Source: Diplonema papillatum (taxonomy: Eukaryota > Euglenozoa > Diplonemea > Diplonemida > Diplonemidae). From it: a stretch of DNA of 64,000 bases. The notes beneath the pieces were generated by a model that saw only the letters and a list, made by a program, of their open reading frames with translations, did not search any database and was not told the origin of the DNA. The position numbers were made by a program, and so were the translations under genes. The stretch's first letter is position 1. Each line of letters begins with the position of its first letter. Shown piece by piece: positions 9,307 through 18,106 of the stretch. The stretch spans positions 124,001 through 188,000 of the forward strand of contig JAPJBO010000054.1 of the NCBI GenBank assembly GCA_030068145.1. Direction: 5' to 3'.

Positions 9307-11560
9307 CGAGTTAGAGTGCAGGGACCATGAGAGAAAAAGCAGGCTGGAATGTGGAAAAATTAGTATGGTGCTTTCTTTTGTTTGTGCGCACTACCGGAAC
9401 TCGCCTGCTTTGGTAAGTTTCATGTAGTACGCTGCCAACTACTAATTTTTAGTACCAACGTGCATTGTAAAAAACAAACCTATGTCCATCAAGAAACGCT
9501 GCATGTCCCGTGCGGACGAGGAGGGAGTCGGTTGCTCGACAAGCTCGAAGGGGAACCCTTGGTAGTCGACGCCGATGACGACCGCCTTCGAAGCGCCGAG
9601 GACTTCTTCGCTGAAGGTCGTGACGCCCGCCGGGTACTTGGGCGGCGACGTGAAGTGCGACCCTGCGTGCCTCAGCCCCGGGCCCAGCGGCGACGAGCCT
9701 GGGGGTCCGGGAGACCGGGCCGAGACCTGCCCCGGCTGCCCCCGGATTCGGCGGTGCATGTCCTCCTCGAGCTTTTCGATGCGGCGCTGCAGGACCTGCT
9801 CCCGAGAGTCGTACCCGGGTGAGCTGCCTAAGGGGTCTTGCGACTCAGGCAGGGCGGAAAGGGTGACGACGTCGTTCATTTCGAAGACCCGCGTCGAACA
9901 GAGCAGGGGCATGGGCGCGGAGCCGCCGAGCTGCTTGCGCATGATGGAGGCCATTTCGGTGATCAGCTGGCGATACGTCACGTTCGGGGTCGTGTTGCAG
10001 GCCGCGATGAAGGAGGTGGTCAGCGCGTTCGAACCGCCGTAGTCGCTCGCGTACGAGAGGGTTACCACCTGCCCGGGTATCCTCCCCACGAAGGGTGCCT
10101 GCGTCAGCTTGAAGCCCATCGCGTCGGCCGACAGCTGGTACGGCAGGTCCATCACGGACCCTACCCGCACGCAGTCGAGAACTGCCGTCAGCTTCGCCCC
10201 CGCGGCCAAGCCGCCGACCAGGATGTCGTATATCTCGTCTTCGTAGATGAGGCCTGCGGGCGGGAGGATGTGTAAGTTTTTTAGAGTTATAGTTCGCTTG
10301 AGAATCCGGGATTTTAGAGTCTCCGGGTGACCTTCGTCGAATGGGTTCTTTTGAAGATAATAAGTACTGGGTGGGTTTCAGGTGAATCTGGGTTTAGTGG
10401 CGGGCGTAAGCGTTCAACAAAAAAGACCCACCTTGTAGTTGTATTGTTTCTCCCCCTCTAGCCTCCTTCGAAGTAAGCACAAGGCAGCCCCTCGAGTATT
10501 TCTTGAGTTTTTGGGATATAGTGTGGCACTCATTTGCGTGGCATGCAAAAAATAACTGCCCACTTAACGCAACAAGAATACGAGCTTGTGAGGGACTAGC
10601 AAATAAATCACCCTTGGTTATTCCAGATCCGAGTTAGCATACTCTCTGCGCTCGATCAAATGGTCAAGGTAATCGGGAAGACACGATGGTGAAATACAAA
10701 GGCAATCGACAAAAGCTATCGGTCGTAGAGATACAATCGAAGACTGCCCGTTTTGATAGCTGAAGGATGAATGGAATGATCAATACATCAATCCACGACT
10801 TGACGCGGTACAATCTCCGGTATCGGGGAATCGCTGGCTCGTCAGATTTTCCTCGGTCCCTGCACGGGGGGGGGGGGGGGGGGGGGGGGAGTAAGGGGCA
10901 AATACAATACAAACACAATCTGATTTGTTCTTACACCATCCAACCCCGCATGACCTCACGTCCGTTCAACACGTGGTTCGGTAGTTACAGCTCTTGGGAT
11001 CCCTTCTGTTCTTCGGGCAGCATCGTCGAGCATTTCCTTTCGAGCTGGTGCTTACGTAAAAATACTCGAGGGGCTGCCTTGTGCTTACTTCGAAGGAGGC
11101 TAGAGGGGGAGAAACAATACAACTACAAAATGGGTCTTTTTTGTTGAACGCTTACGCAAGGTGCTTATACAAAATAAAAAGCAATACCGGCAGTTTTGTA
11201 GTCGAGCGGCGCCAGCGACGGCGCTTCCTCGAGCTGCGTGTCGACGTGGGTGCCGTAGGGCGTTGACTTGCCCCCGTGGCCGACGAAGTGCAGGAACAGC
11301 GAGTCGCCGGCGACGGCACCCCGGACCAGCCACCGCATGGCGGACAGGATGGCTGTCCGGGTCGGCAGCGCTTCGGAGTTGTCCTCCGTCAGCACCCGGC
11401 GCTGCTCGGGCGAGAAACCGATGCGGGTCAGGTACTGCTGCATCGCCCGCAGATCCGCCACCGCTGAGGGCAGGTACATGTCGGTGTCGTCTCTATAAGC
11501 GCACGCGATGAGCAGCAGCTTGCTCGCACCCTTGACGCCCCGGGGCTCGATTGGGGTCAT
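3863..11560 (-). CDS. Four-domain pseudo-metacaspase with PDZ domain (gene model, 4 exons)
   Basis: I join exons 11560-11188, 10253-9480, 8233-5192 and 4698-3863. All three junctions are GT-AG and phase 1, and each restores a caspase-fold or linker frame. The product would be about 1670 residues: four caspase/metacaspase p20-like domains (exon 1/2; exon 2/3; two within exon 3), a Pro-rich segment, a PDZ half-domain and a heptad-repeat tail. The catalytic His is kept in domains 1 and 3 (GHG) and is Tyr in domains 2 and 4 (GYG). At the usual Cys position of the DSCHSG-type motif the four domains have Val, Ala, Asp and Val. From family knowledge such domains could not cleave peptide bonds, so I infer a scaffold or regulatory role. 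No signal peptide or membrane segment is seen. The start is the first Met of exon 1; the 3' end is the least certain part. Confidence 0.7.
4088..4350. repeat. 21-bp tandem repeat, about 12 copies
   Basis: The unit CCCCCACACAAAAGGACCTCT recurs about twelve times with few changes. Its period is a multiple of three, so several frames on both strands stay open. On the minus strand it is in frame with the PDZ exon and would add a heptapeptide repeat (GEVLLCG) to that protein's C-terminus. Confidence 0.9.
4699..5191 (-). other. Intron 3 (493 bp)
   Basis: The donor is GTGTGTG and the acceptor CTGTGCCGCAG. It holds two diverged copies of dispersed repeat C (4708-4795 and 4812-4916), one directly upstream of the acceptor as in intron 1, and a block around GAGTGCAGGGACCAT shared with 9310 and 56190. 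Confidence 0.6.
5192..8233 (-). CDS. Exon 3: remainder of domain 2, beta-rich linker, domains 3 and 4, Pro-rich tail
   Basis: 3042 bases (1014 codons), phase 1 at both ends. It starts FHARMQVLTED. Domain 2 continues with YYNGYGS (His to Tyr) and CDIAFGG (Cys to Ala). A linker of about 200 residues follows with beta-rich pieces (GIYRVEG, VVVDGDRVTLF, VRFQDGTVWVKIQG). Domain 3 (from ASKALLVGVSYRGF) has FSGHGAK with the His kept and LDIDNCGCVLDLPF with Asp at the Cys site. Domain 4 (from CRALLIAVGYSG) has FTGYGGK and LLDCVYTCSPCSLPF. A Pro-rich region and the helix SVKDIMDTVHGALNMV end the exon at donor AGAG|GTGTG. The uninterrupted frame runs 8264-4992, but its last 66 codons read intron. Confidence 0.8.
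8234..9479 (-). other. Intron 2 (1246 bp) containing an exon relic
   Basis: The donor is GTTTGT at 9479 and the acceptor is AATCTCAG at 8241-8234. It contains a (GA)n tract at 9278-9305, a block shared with 56165-56230, the exon relic at 8868-9125, and the palindrome GTTGTCGACAAC near 8485, which recurs elsewhere in the window. Confidence 0.65.
8868..9125 (-). pseudogene. Duplicated internal exon module of the caspase-PDZ gene
   Basis: This repeats the 3' third of exon 2 (9480-9745): the Gly/Pro linker, GASKAVVIGVDYQGFPF and the helix RDVQRFLIDIG. It keeps an equivalent phase-1 donor (G|GTTTC at 8868/8867). Small length differences in the middle leave the frame open overall. The most obvious acceptor (ATCAG before 9125) is in the wrong phase to follow exon 2. 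It is either a dead copy in the intron or a cassette used with another acceptor; I lean to a relic. Confidence 0.6.
9480..10253 (-). CDS. Exon 2: C-terminal half of domain 1, coiled linker, start of domain 2
   Basis: Exactly 774 bases (258 codons) with phase 1 at both ends. It begins GLIYEDEIYDIL and carries the p20 cysteine loop as LDCVRVGSVMDLPY, in which the expected Cys (DSCHSG pattern) is Val and the next residue is Arg. A p10-like end follows (TTSFIAA, RKQLGG, LCSTRVFEMNDVVTLS). A short charged helix (EQVLQRRIEKLEEDM) and a Pro/Gly linker then lead into the first strand and helix of domain 2 (ASKAVVIGVDYQGFPF). The donor follows ATAG. Confidence 0.75.
10254..11187 (-). other. Intron 1 (934 bp), built largely of dispersed repeats
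   Basis: The donor is GTATTG and the acceptor CCCGCCCGCAG. It contains repeat C next to the acceptor (10274-10365), the right half of element A (10381-10501), a poly-G run (about 10867-10890), a partial element B (10892-11059) and an inverted half of element A (11060-11160). The two A halves could pair in the transcript. Confidence 0.7.
11188..11560 (-). CDS. Exon 1: N-terminal half of caspase-like domain 1
   Basis: Residues 1-124 plus one base. After a short leader comes the first p20 strand (ASKLLLIACAY, residues 12-22), then RRVLTED (54-60), the helix AILSAMRWLV (70-79) and FVGHGGK (92-98) with His95 in the catalytic position. The exon ends after PLDYKTA at a GT donor (11187-11186). The exon and about 145 bases upstream are duplicated at 11819-12222, which supports this as the true 5' end with its promoter region. 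Confidence 0.75.
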
Positions 11561-11818
11561 GATCGTGGTTCCTGCCGTCGTGTAGTGAAGGGTTCGTTGT
11601 TTGATTCTTCAGCTGAGTCTTTTGCCACTTCTTCAAAGAAGAACGAAAAACAGAAGACGGAGTAGTTGAGTCGCAGCTCTTGACGACACAGAAAAAGGTG
11701 TGTTTATTGAAATAAATTAGTACGGCGCTTACTTATCTGGTTTGCACGCACTAGTGGAACGCACTTGCCTCGGTTTCACGTAGCGAGCACGATGTTCAGG
11801 CAGGGACGCAACCTCTCA

Positions 11819-12222
11819 TCGCCAGCGACGGCACCCCGGACAAGCCACCGCATGGCGGACAGGATGGCTGTCCGGGTCGGCAGCGCTTCGGAGTTGTCCT
11901 CCGTCAGCACCCGGCGCTGCTCCGGCGAGAAGCCGATGCGGGTCAGGTACTGCTGCATCGCCCGCAGATCCGCCACCGCTGAGGGCAGGTACATGTCGGT
12001 GTCGTCCCTATAAGCGCACGCGATGAGCAGCAGCTTGCTCGCACCCTTGACGCCCCGGGGCTCGACTGGGGTCATGATCGTGGTTCCTGCCGTCGCGTAG
12101 TGAAGGGTTAGTTGTTTGATTCTTCAGCTGAGTCTTTTGCCACTTCTTCGAAGAAGAACGGAAAACAGAAGACGGAGTAGTTGAGTCGCAGCTCTTGACG
12201 AAACAGAAAAAGGTGTGTTTAT
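11819..12222 (-). pseudogene. Truncated tandem copy of exon 1 and its 5' flank
   Basis: About 403 bases match 11303-11706 with only a few differences, offset by 515. It encodes the start of domain 1 (MTPVEPRGVKGASKLL) up to VRGAVAGD, where similarity stops before the GHG loop. Its upstream 145 bases are also conserved, so it could act as an alternative promoter even if the exon is dead. The 112 bases between the copies (11707-11818) carry a piece of a dispersed repeat also seen at 9370 and 57280. Confidence 0.75.
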
Positions 12223-13065
12223 GGATACGGCGCCTATGATCAAAGCAAGTAGGAAAGGAGAAAGGTTGTTTAAAAAAATATATGGGGGTAGGTGTTATTT
12301 TTTCGACCCTCGTAGCTCGCTGGGTCAGGCGCGCCAGGTAGGTGCTGGGCTAGTTTCCGTCTGGACTTGGACCGTGTAGTCCTTCTGAATTCTTTTCACA
12401 GGTCCGTTCATGCACACCCACACCGAACTGGTTAGCGAACGGGTTGCCAGACCTTGTTGTTGTTACGCCAAAAGCGAAAAGAAGTGTAAGGCTCCGTACA
12501 AGACTCATTCCGCAAGGGATGAAGGGCACGAAACTCGGCTGGAGTCCGTAGTTCGTGCTTCTTGTAGTGAAAAGCTTCCTCTTCTGGACGGGTTCGATGT
12601 TCTCCCCGGAAAAGTCTCAGCTTTTTGTGCAGGCAGGGCCACTGAGGAAGGTCAACCACAGCTTGCAAAGCTTGAGTCGGAGGCAGCACAGTGCCACAAG
12701 ACCGTCCGCTCTGCCCTGTGGCTGACCGTCTCGACGAGCTTATGTTCAGCGCAAGCGCCAAGTCCCAAGGTGCGCCACGCCTTGATGCTTTAGTTTGGGA
12801 AATTGGTAGCCACTTGACCCGTAGGCTGCAGTACCGCCGAACACGTGAAGCTTGGCTCCCGTGTAGCAGGCTTTCCCTGGTACCACTGGGGAAAGAAGCA
12901 AATAATGGGGGGCAGAACAATACCTGATAGCACCATACTGCTGGGCCGCAATGCAGGCGGGTACGTACCGGGACCGCTCGGTTGCGTTCGTCCACCTACG
13001 ACATTTGTTTAGAATGCAAATTCGCTTGGATGTTAAAGATTTTCATGTTCGTACCCCGAAAACCG
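12223..13065. other. Unassigned DNA
   Basis: Frames of 127 residues (plus, 12410-12793) and 187 residues (minus, 12432-12995) overlap here. Neither contains a recognisable motif, and there is no repeat I can match elsewhere. Confidence 0.4.
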
Positions 13066-13850
13066 AAGTAACGAAGTACGCAAGAACTCCGCACAAACTA
13101 CGCGGGAACTACGCTAGGGCCACATTTTGATACTGCCGCTGGTGGCTAACTGAGTTGTCTAAACGGTCCTGACGGGGCTTCTATAACTTGCCACTGCGGC
13201 AAAAAGAAAGTCCAGTACAGTACACTTATAAAATGTAGCCCTTGCTGTTTCACAGACCCCGCACGAACTACACAGGAACTACGCAATACGGGGCAGGGCC
13301 ACATTTTGGTACTCCATATGCAGCTGGTGGCTAACTGAGTGTCTAAACGGTCCTGACAGGGCTTATATAACTTGCCACTGCGGCAAAAAGAAAGTCCAGT
13401 ACAGTACACTTATAAAATGTAGCCCTTGCTGTTTAACAGACCCCGCACGAACTACACAGGAACTACGCAATACGGGGCAGGGCCACATTTTGGTACTCCA
13501 TATGCCGCTGGTGGCTAACTGAGTGTCTAAACGGTCCTGACAGGGCTTATATAACTTGCCACTGCGGCAAAAAGAAAGTCCAGTACAGTACACTTATAAA
13601 ATGTAGCCCTTGCTGTTTCACAGACCCCGCACGAACTACACAGGAACTACGCAATACGGGGCAGGGCCACATTTTGGTACTCCATATGCAGCTGGTGGCT
13701 AACTGAGTGTCTAAACGGTCCTGACAGGGCTTATATAACTTGCCACTGCGGCAAAAAGAAAGTCCAGTACAGGACACTTATAAAATGTAGCTCTTGCTGT
13801 TTCACAGACCCCGCACGAACTACACAGGAACTACGCAATACGGGGTTTTC
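13066..13850. repeat. 184-bp tandem repeat, about 4 copies
   Basis: A 184-bp unit containing CTTATAAAATGTAGCCCTTG and ACTACACAGGAACTACGC repeats with period 184; the outermost copy is the most diverged. A further 1.6 copies lie at 17816-18098 on the far side of the retrotransposon. Both blocks end in the same unique tail (GGGGTTTTCGGGGGGACC and about 65 following bases), so array plus tail is a direct repeat flanking the element. Confidence 0.85.
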
Positions 13851-13924
13851 GGGGGGACCATATGTGTTTTCGTCAATCTCCAGCTGGGGACCAGCCCCCA
13901 TTTCTTCTGTGGTCTCTCAAGCCC

Positions 13925-14035
13925 TTTTTGTTTGTGCGATTTGACCTGTGCGCGTTCAGGTTAAACCGCTGCCAACGTTCCTTTTTAGCTGTAACAAGTA
14001 TGCTCACTAAGGTGGTTACTGGTTATCGCAAAAAA
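13925..14035. repeat. 111-bp terminal direct repeat, left copy
   Basis: Matches 17705-17815 with no difference that I can see. An interrupted relic of the same sequence lies at 47032-47362. Confidence 0.85.
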
Positions 14036-14235
14036 GGAACAGGCACCGGAGCACGAGCGGCCCCTATTTGTTCCCCCCTCCCTCCCTCAAAAGGAAAGGA
14101 AAATATTTGTATCCGATAAAAGACTCTTTCAAAACGTTGACTGCTACCGTGGTAGCTGTATGCCACGCGGAGAAAGAATCAACCCTGCTCGACGAGGGCT
14201 CGACAAAGCGGTCTGTTGATCGTCAGCACTAAACA

Positions 14236-15830
14236 TCAATCCAGTCTCGTTAACTGGTCAGCTGCATTTAGCTCTGAAGGGACGTATAGGACGTCCAGGC
14301 GGCTACTGGAGACGGAGAGTACCCAGTTTATCACCGTGATCCAGCGCATGGCCTCCAGTCGAAGGGTGTATCCACGGCGCACGCACCCTATCACAGCTTT
14401 GTTGTCGCAGAGGAGCTTGATGCGGGTGTTGGTGCTGCACCGCACTGCATAGCAGACAGCCCGAACTACTGCGTATAACTCCTTCAAGAAAATGTCACCG
14501 TCCCTCAGCTCCTCGGGAAAGGGCCCGTAGGCGAACTGACCCTCAGTGACGAATGCCCACGCTGACATGCTGGCATCGCTTACCATGTCACGGGAGTTGG
14601 AGTATGACGGTAAGGACCAACACCGCCAAGCATTATCCTGCAGCTCGTTAAATTGACTCACGAGGCCCTCCCTCACCGACGGCGGACAAGTGGATACTGA
14701 GTCCCAAAACGAATTGTCGTATGAAGAACTTCCCGAGGCCAGGTCCGACATCCACCGCAAAAGAGTGAGAACCTCATGAAGCGGGAAAGCCATCACGTGT
14801 CGACGCCACAACAGCGAGCCGGTGAGCTTCCACCATATACGCACGGGCGCCTCCTGCAATGCAACAATCTGCGCCATGAGGGGCGTAACCTTCGTTACCC
14901 ATGCGGGGTCAATACGCCACCTCTTAGCAATCAGGTCAAAATCCAACCCCAGCAGAGTCGCTCTCTGTACCGGCCCAGAGGATCGGCCGATCGTAAAACC
15001 GTACTTTGATACCAACGCCATGAATCGAGCCGATGCCTCAACAACACTCGCCTCTGTATCCCCAGCAAAGAACACGTTGTCAATCCACGCCAAGACATCA
15101 ACGTCCAGACCCTGGACTGAGTTCCTTCCCAGCGCCAGTGAAACCGCCTGAGCCGCCTGCGGTGCGCCCCGATATCCCATGGGGAGACGTGTCATCCAGA
15201 GTAGCCGTGTGTCAATTCTGAAACAGAAATACTTCCTCACCTCTGGTGGCAGAGAGAACTGGAAAAAGAACGACCGGAAGTCGAATTCTGTAACCCACTT
15301 CCGGGACAAAACGGTCGTAACTACTGTAGCGTAACTCGGCAGATCGCAGGATGGCAGAGGCACGTGCGCCGTAGCTCGATTGAGCGACTGACAGCTCAGG
15401 ATGAAGCGCAGCTGGCCTGGATCCCGCTTGTCGACAGTGAAAGCCCCATGGAACCAGCGCGATGAAGCCGCCTTGGGAATGGGCTCAACAATCTCCAACT
15501 CCATCAAGCGTTCAAAGTGAGGCTTCATCCGCACATTTCTCGGTCCGGGACCGACTACACCCACACCGGGTTGGAGACTGCTCTGTATGAACCCAGGATC
15601 TAGCAACCACTTCATGTTAACCCAAAGAGCGGGGAAGTCGCGCAGCAGAGCCTCATGATCGAACGTCGGTGCCGTAGCAGCAATCTCGCCCTCGTACGAC
15701 GCCTTCGTTACCCGCTTGCCACTGCTGGCATCAAGCCACCCGGAGGCGTAATCGTAGCCCTGAAGGACCTTATCCAGATGGCGAGGCCACAGGCCAGGTC
15801 TAGGCGGGACATCGGTTAAGTGGCTCGAGC
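14236..15830 (-). CDS. Retrotransposon frame 3: reverse transcriptase and RNase H
   Basis: The open frame extends up to 16920, but only the part below about 15830 resembles a protein family; the upstream part is a shadow of the recombinase. Fingers and palm are visible (LMELEIVEPIPKA, FDFRSFFFQFSL, LPMGYRGAPQAAQ), then a connection, then RNase H (SDASMSAWAFV, KELYAVVRAV, LLCDNKAVIG). How translation starts is not clear from the sequence. Confidence 0.8.
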
Positions 15831-16733
15831 TCACTCGGCCTGCAGGGCAGCCGTGCCCGAAATCGTCTCCTGAACTGGCAGCCAGAGATGATGGGGAGTG
15901 TAACGACGGGTGGTGCGGGGGTTCAGATGCCGACCCACGTTCATCGCCGACCGCTCGCCTTCCACCTGGGCCACCCGGGTCAGAGCCGCATGCCTGACTC
16001 GATGTGAGGGCACCCCCAACCTCTCCTGGAGAAAGTTGTTGTACGCCTGTCGCGACAGGCCGGGGAACACCCATTCCTTCGTGCCCAAACCCTGGGTTTG
16101 GAGCGCAATCCACTGCCAGAAATTCGTCAGGAAGGGACCGCTCCGGGGAATTAGCAGACCCTGTCCTCTCGAGGTAGGATCTGTCTTCCCTCCAACGAAC
16201 AGGATCATGACCTGGTTCGCTCCCACAGACCACATGTGGTCTAACTTCAGTCGTTGCAAGTCCACGAACCGGCACGCTGTGGACCACTGGAGCCGCAGCG
16301 CCATCGAGAGCACGCCGCTTTCGCGGGAGACCACACGCAGGATCTCCTCCTTCGTAGGCGTCCTCCCGGCGTCGCGAGACCGACGATCCTCGAACTGGGT
16401 CATCTCGAGCATGACCGAGCGCCGGTACGCCCCGAGCCAGTCGATTCGGGACATCCGGAAGTACGTCATGTACTGCAGGGCGGAGTCGGCCTTGATTTGG
16501 CCCGAGGCCAGCTTGCGGTTCACCCACATCAAGAAGGCCGCTTCGTCCGACAGAGTGGGATCGAAGCAGCGAGCCTGCTCGGCGTACCTCTGCGCACGAC
16601 TCATCACAGACAGCATGACGGGAGTGCTCTTGTAGCACCTCCGCATCGTCTGTAGAAGGGCCTGGCGGTCCTTCCGCAACCGATCTTGATCGGAGACGGC
16701 AAAATCCTGTTTGCGAGGTCGGGCCTCGACCAT
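15831..16733 (-). CDS. Retrotransposon frame 2: tyrosine recombinase
   Basis: 300 residues. The C-terminal half has the tyrosine recombinase landmarks: an Arg in TACRFVDLQRL, the HxxR box in SHRVRHAALT, and a His followed by a Tyr in VGRHLNPRTTRRYTP. The N-terminal half is helical, like core-binding domains. It would resolve and insert the circular DNA intermediate used by this class. It overlaps the start of the reverse transcriptase open frame. Confidence 0.85.
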   Translation of the reverse strand: MVEARPRKQDFAVSDQDRLRKDRQALLQTMRRCYKSTPVMLSVMSRAQRYAEQARCFDPTLSDEAAFLMWVNRKLASGQIKADSALQYMTYFRMSRIDWLGAYRRSVMLEMTQFEDRRSRDAGRTPTKEEILRVVSRESGVLSMALRLQWSTACRFVDLQRLKLDHMWSVGANQVMILFVGGKTDPTSRGQGLLIPRSGPFLTNFWQWIALQTQGLGTKEWVFPGLSRQAYNNFLQERLGVPSHRVRHAALTRVAQVEGERSAMNVGRHLNPRTTRRYTPHHLWLPVQETISGTAALQAE

Positions 16734-16781
16734 CGCTTCCTTCCAGAGGCCTTCTGGGAGTGCCGATCCGCCCTCCGCGGT

Positions 16782-17672
16782 TCAATTCCTCGGCCTCTTG
16801 GCGGGAGGAAGCCTCTCCCTGCTCTCCTTTTTTGCGAGCTCCGCGAGGAGCTTGTTTCCTAGGACTAAAGCCGTCCTCGAGAAAAGTTCGTGCTCCATAG
16901 GGGCAAAGCGTGTTTCCCACGCCACCTGGTGCTCTAACCCGTGTGAGGCCCGCAGCCGCAGCCCTTCGAGGCGTACCACCAACTGGTGCAAGACCCGGAG
17001 CACAGTGGGAGAACCATCGGCCATACCGAGCAGGGCCCCCAAGGTGCTAAAGTGGACTCGGCGTTCATGGTCCATAGCGGTGGCCTTCTCGTGCGGACTT
17101 TCCGGTATCTCGCTATACCCGTACCGCTGCTTCACCTCTGTAAGCACTAGCTGCCTCCCTTGTGGAGTAGCTAAGTAACCCAACCAAGTAATGACTCGGC
17201 GAGGGTCGATGGGGTCCGAGGGCACGGCGGGCTCCAACAGGAGACGGTTCTGCAGGCGGACTTGCTCGGCCAAGGCGAGAACCGCCGTCTTGACAGGTCC
17301 CTCCTCGAGGGCTGCAAACAGGGCGTCAGGCCCCGGGGCGGGAAACTCGGCAGGATCAAGATCCTCGGGTTTCTTCTTTCTTTCCTCTTGTAGGTTAGCG
17401 CCCGTTTGGTGTATTGACACCAGACAAGCTGGACAAATCCAGCCGTCCTCCGCCAACCCTTCGACGACTCGCACAGCCACCTCTTTAGGCAAGCTGGCTT
17501 TCAAGCAGGTCTCGTTACCCCTCTTTCCGCAGCGGGCGCAGAACGCGCCTTTGACGTGGACTCGGCCGCAATCCATGCAGCAGTCGACTTCCTCGTCAGC
17601 AGGCACCCATCCTTCAGGTGCGATGAGGATGGGCACCGGAGCCCAGTCGAACGTCTTCAGGTCCACGGACAT
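16782..17672 (-). CDS. Retrotransposon frame 1: gag-like protein with cysteine cluster
   Basis: 296 residues. The first third has paired cysteines (CCMDCGRVHVKGAFCARCGK, then CLK, then CPAC) spaced like a PHD/RING-type zinc finger. The rest is helical and ends in a basic tail. As the first frame of the element, upstream of the recombinase, it most likely fills the gag role. I recognise no classical CCHC knuckle. Confidence 0.55.
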   Translation of the reverse strand: MSVDLKTFDWAPVPILIAPEGWVPADEEVDCCMDCGRVHVKGAFCARCGKRGNETCLKASLPKEVAVRVVEGLAEDGWICPACLVSIHQTGANLQEERKKKPEDLDPAEFPAPGPDALFAALEEGPVKTAVLALAEQVRLQNRLLLEPAVPSDPIDPRRVITWLGYLATPQGRQLVLTEVKQRYGYSEIPESPHEKATAMDHERRVHFSTLGALLGMADGSPTVLRVLHQLVVRLEGLRLRASHGLEHQVAWETRFAPMEHELFSRTALVLGNKLLAELAKKESRERLPPAKRPRN

Positions 17673-17704
17673 TTTAGTAAATATGTTTCGGCACGAGCGC
17701 CCAA

Positions 17705-17815
17705 TTTTTGTTTGTGCGATTTGACCTGTGCGCGTTCAGGTTAAACCGCTGCCAACGTTCCTTTTTAGCTGTAACAAGTATGCTCACTAAGGTGGTTACT
17801 GGTTATCGCAAAAAA
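17705..17815. repeat. 111-bp terminal direct repeat, right copy
   Basis: Matches 13925-14035. It is followed directly by the 184-bp repeat unit. Confidence 0.85.
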
Positions 17816-18098
17816 GAAAGTCCAGTACAGTACACTTATAAAATGTAGCCCTTGCTGTTTAACAGACCCCGCACGAACTACACAGGAACTACGCAATACG
17901 GGGCAGGGCCACATTTTGATACTCCACATGCAGCTGGTGGCTACCTGAGTGTCTAAACGGTCCTGACAGGGCTTATATAACTTGCCACTGCGGCAAAAAG
18001 AAAGTCCAGTACAGTACACTTATAAAATGTAGCCCTTGCTGTTTCACAGACCCCGCACGAACTACACAGGAACTACGCAATACGGGGTTTTCGGGGGG
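17816..18098. repeat. 184-bp repeat, 1.6 copies, right flank of the retrotransposon
   Basis: This continues the unit of 13066-13850. The shared unique tail is split here by the element at 18107-19719 and resumes at 19720-19786. Confidence 0.8.
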
Positions 18099-18106
18099 AC
18101 CATATG

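Larger units (their letters stand above)
13925..17815 (-). mobile_element. Tyrosine-recombinase retrotransposon (DIRS-order, VIPER-like layout), whole-looking
   Basis: Coding is on the minus strand, bounded by 111-bp direct repeats (13925-14035 and 17705-17815) that look identical, so the insertion is young. Parts in coding order: a zinc-finger, gag-like frame; a tyrosine recombinase frame; a reverse transcriptase/RNase H frame. The recombinase comes before the reverse transcriptase, as in trypanosomatid VIPER, whereas DIRS and Ngaro place it last. Repeats with an outer 184-bp array on both sides resemble the split repeats of this group. No damage is obvious in the three frames. Confidence 0.8.

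Noticed and set aside
15831-16920. First third of the 894-residue minus frame as part of the reverse transcriptase protein
   Set aside because: It overlaps the tyrosine recombinase in another frame and resembles nothing, so it is a shadow.
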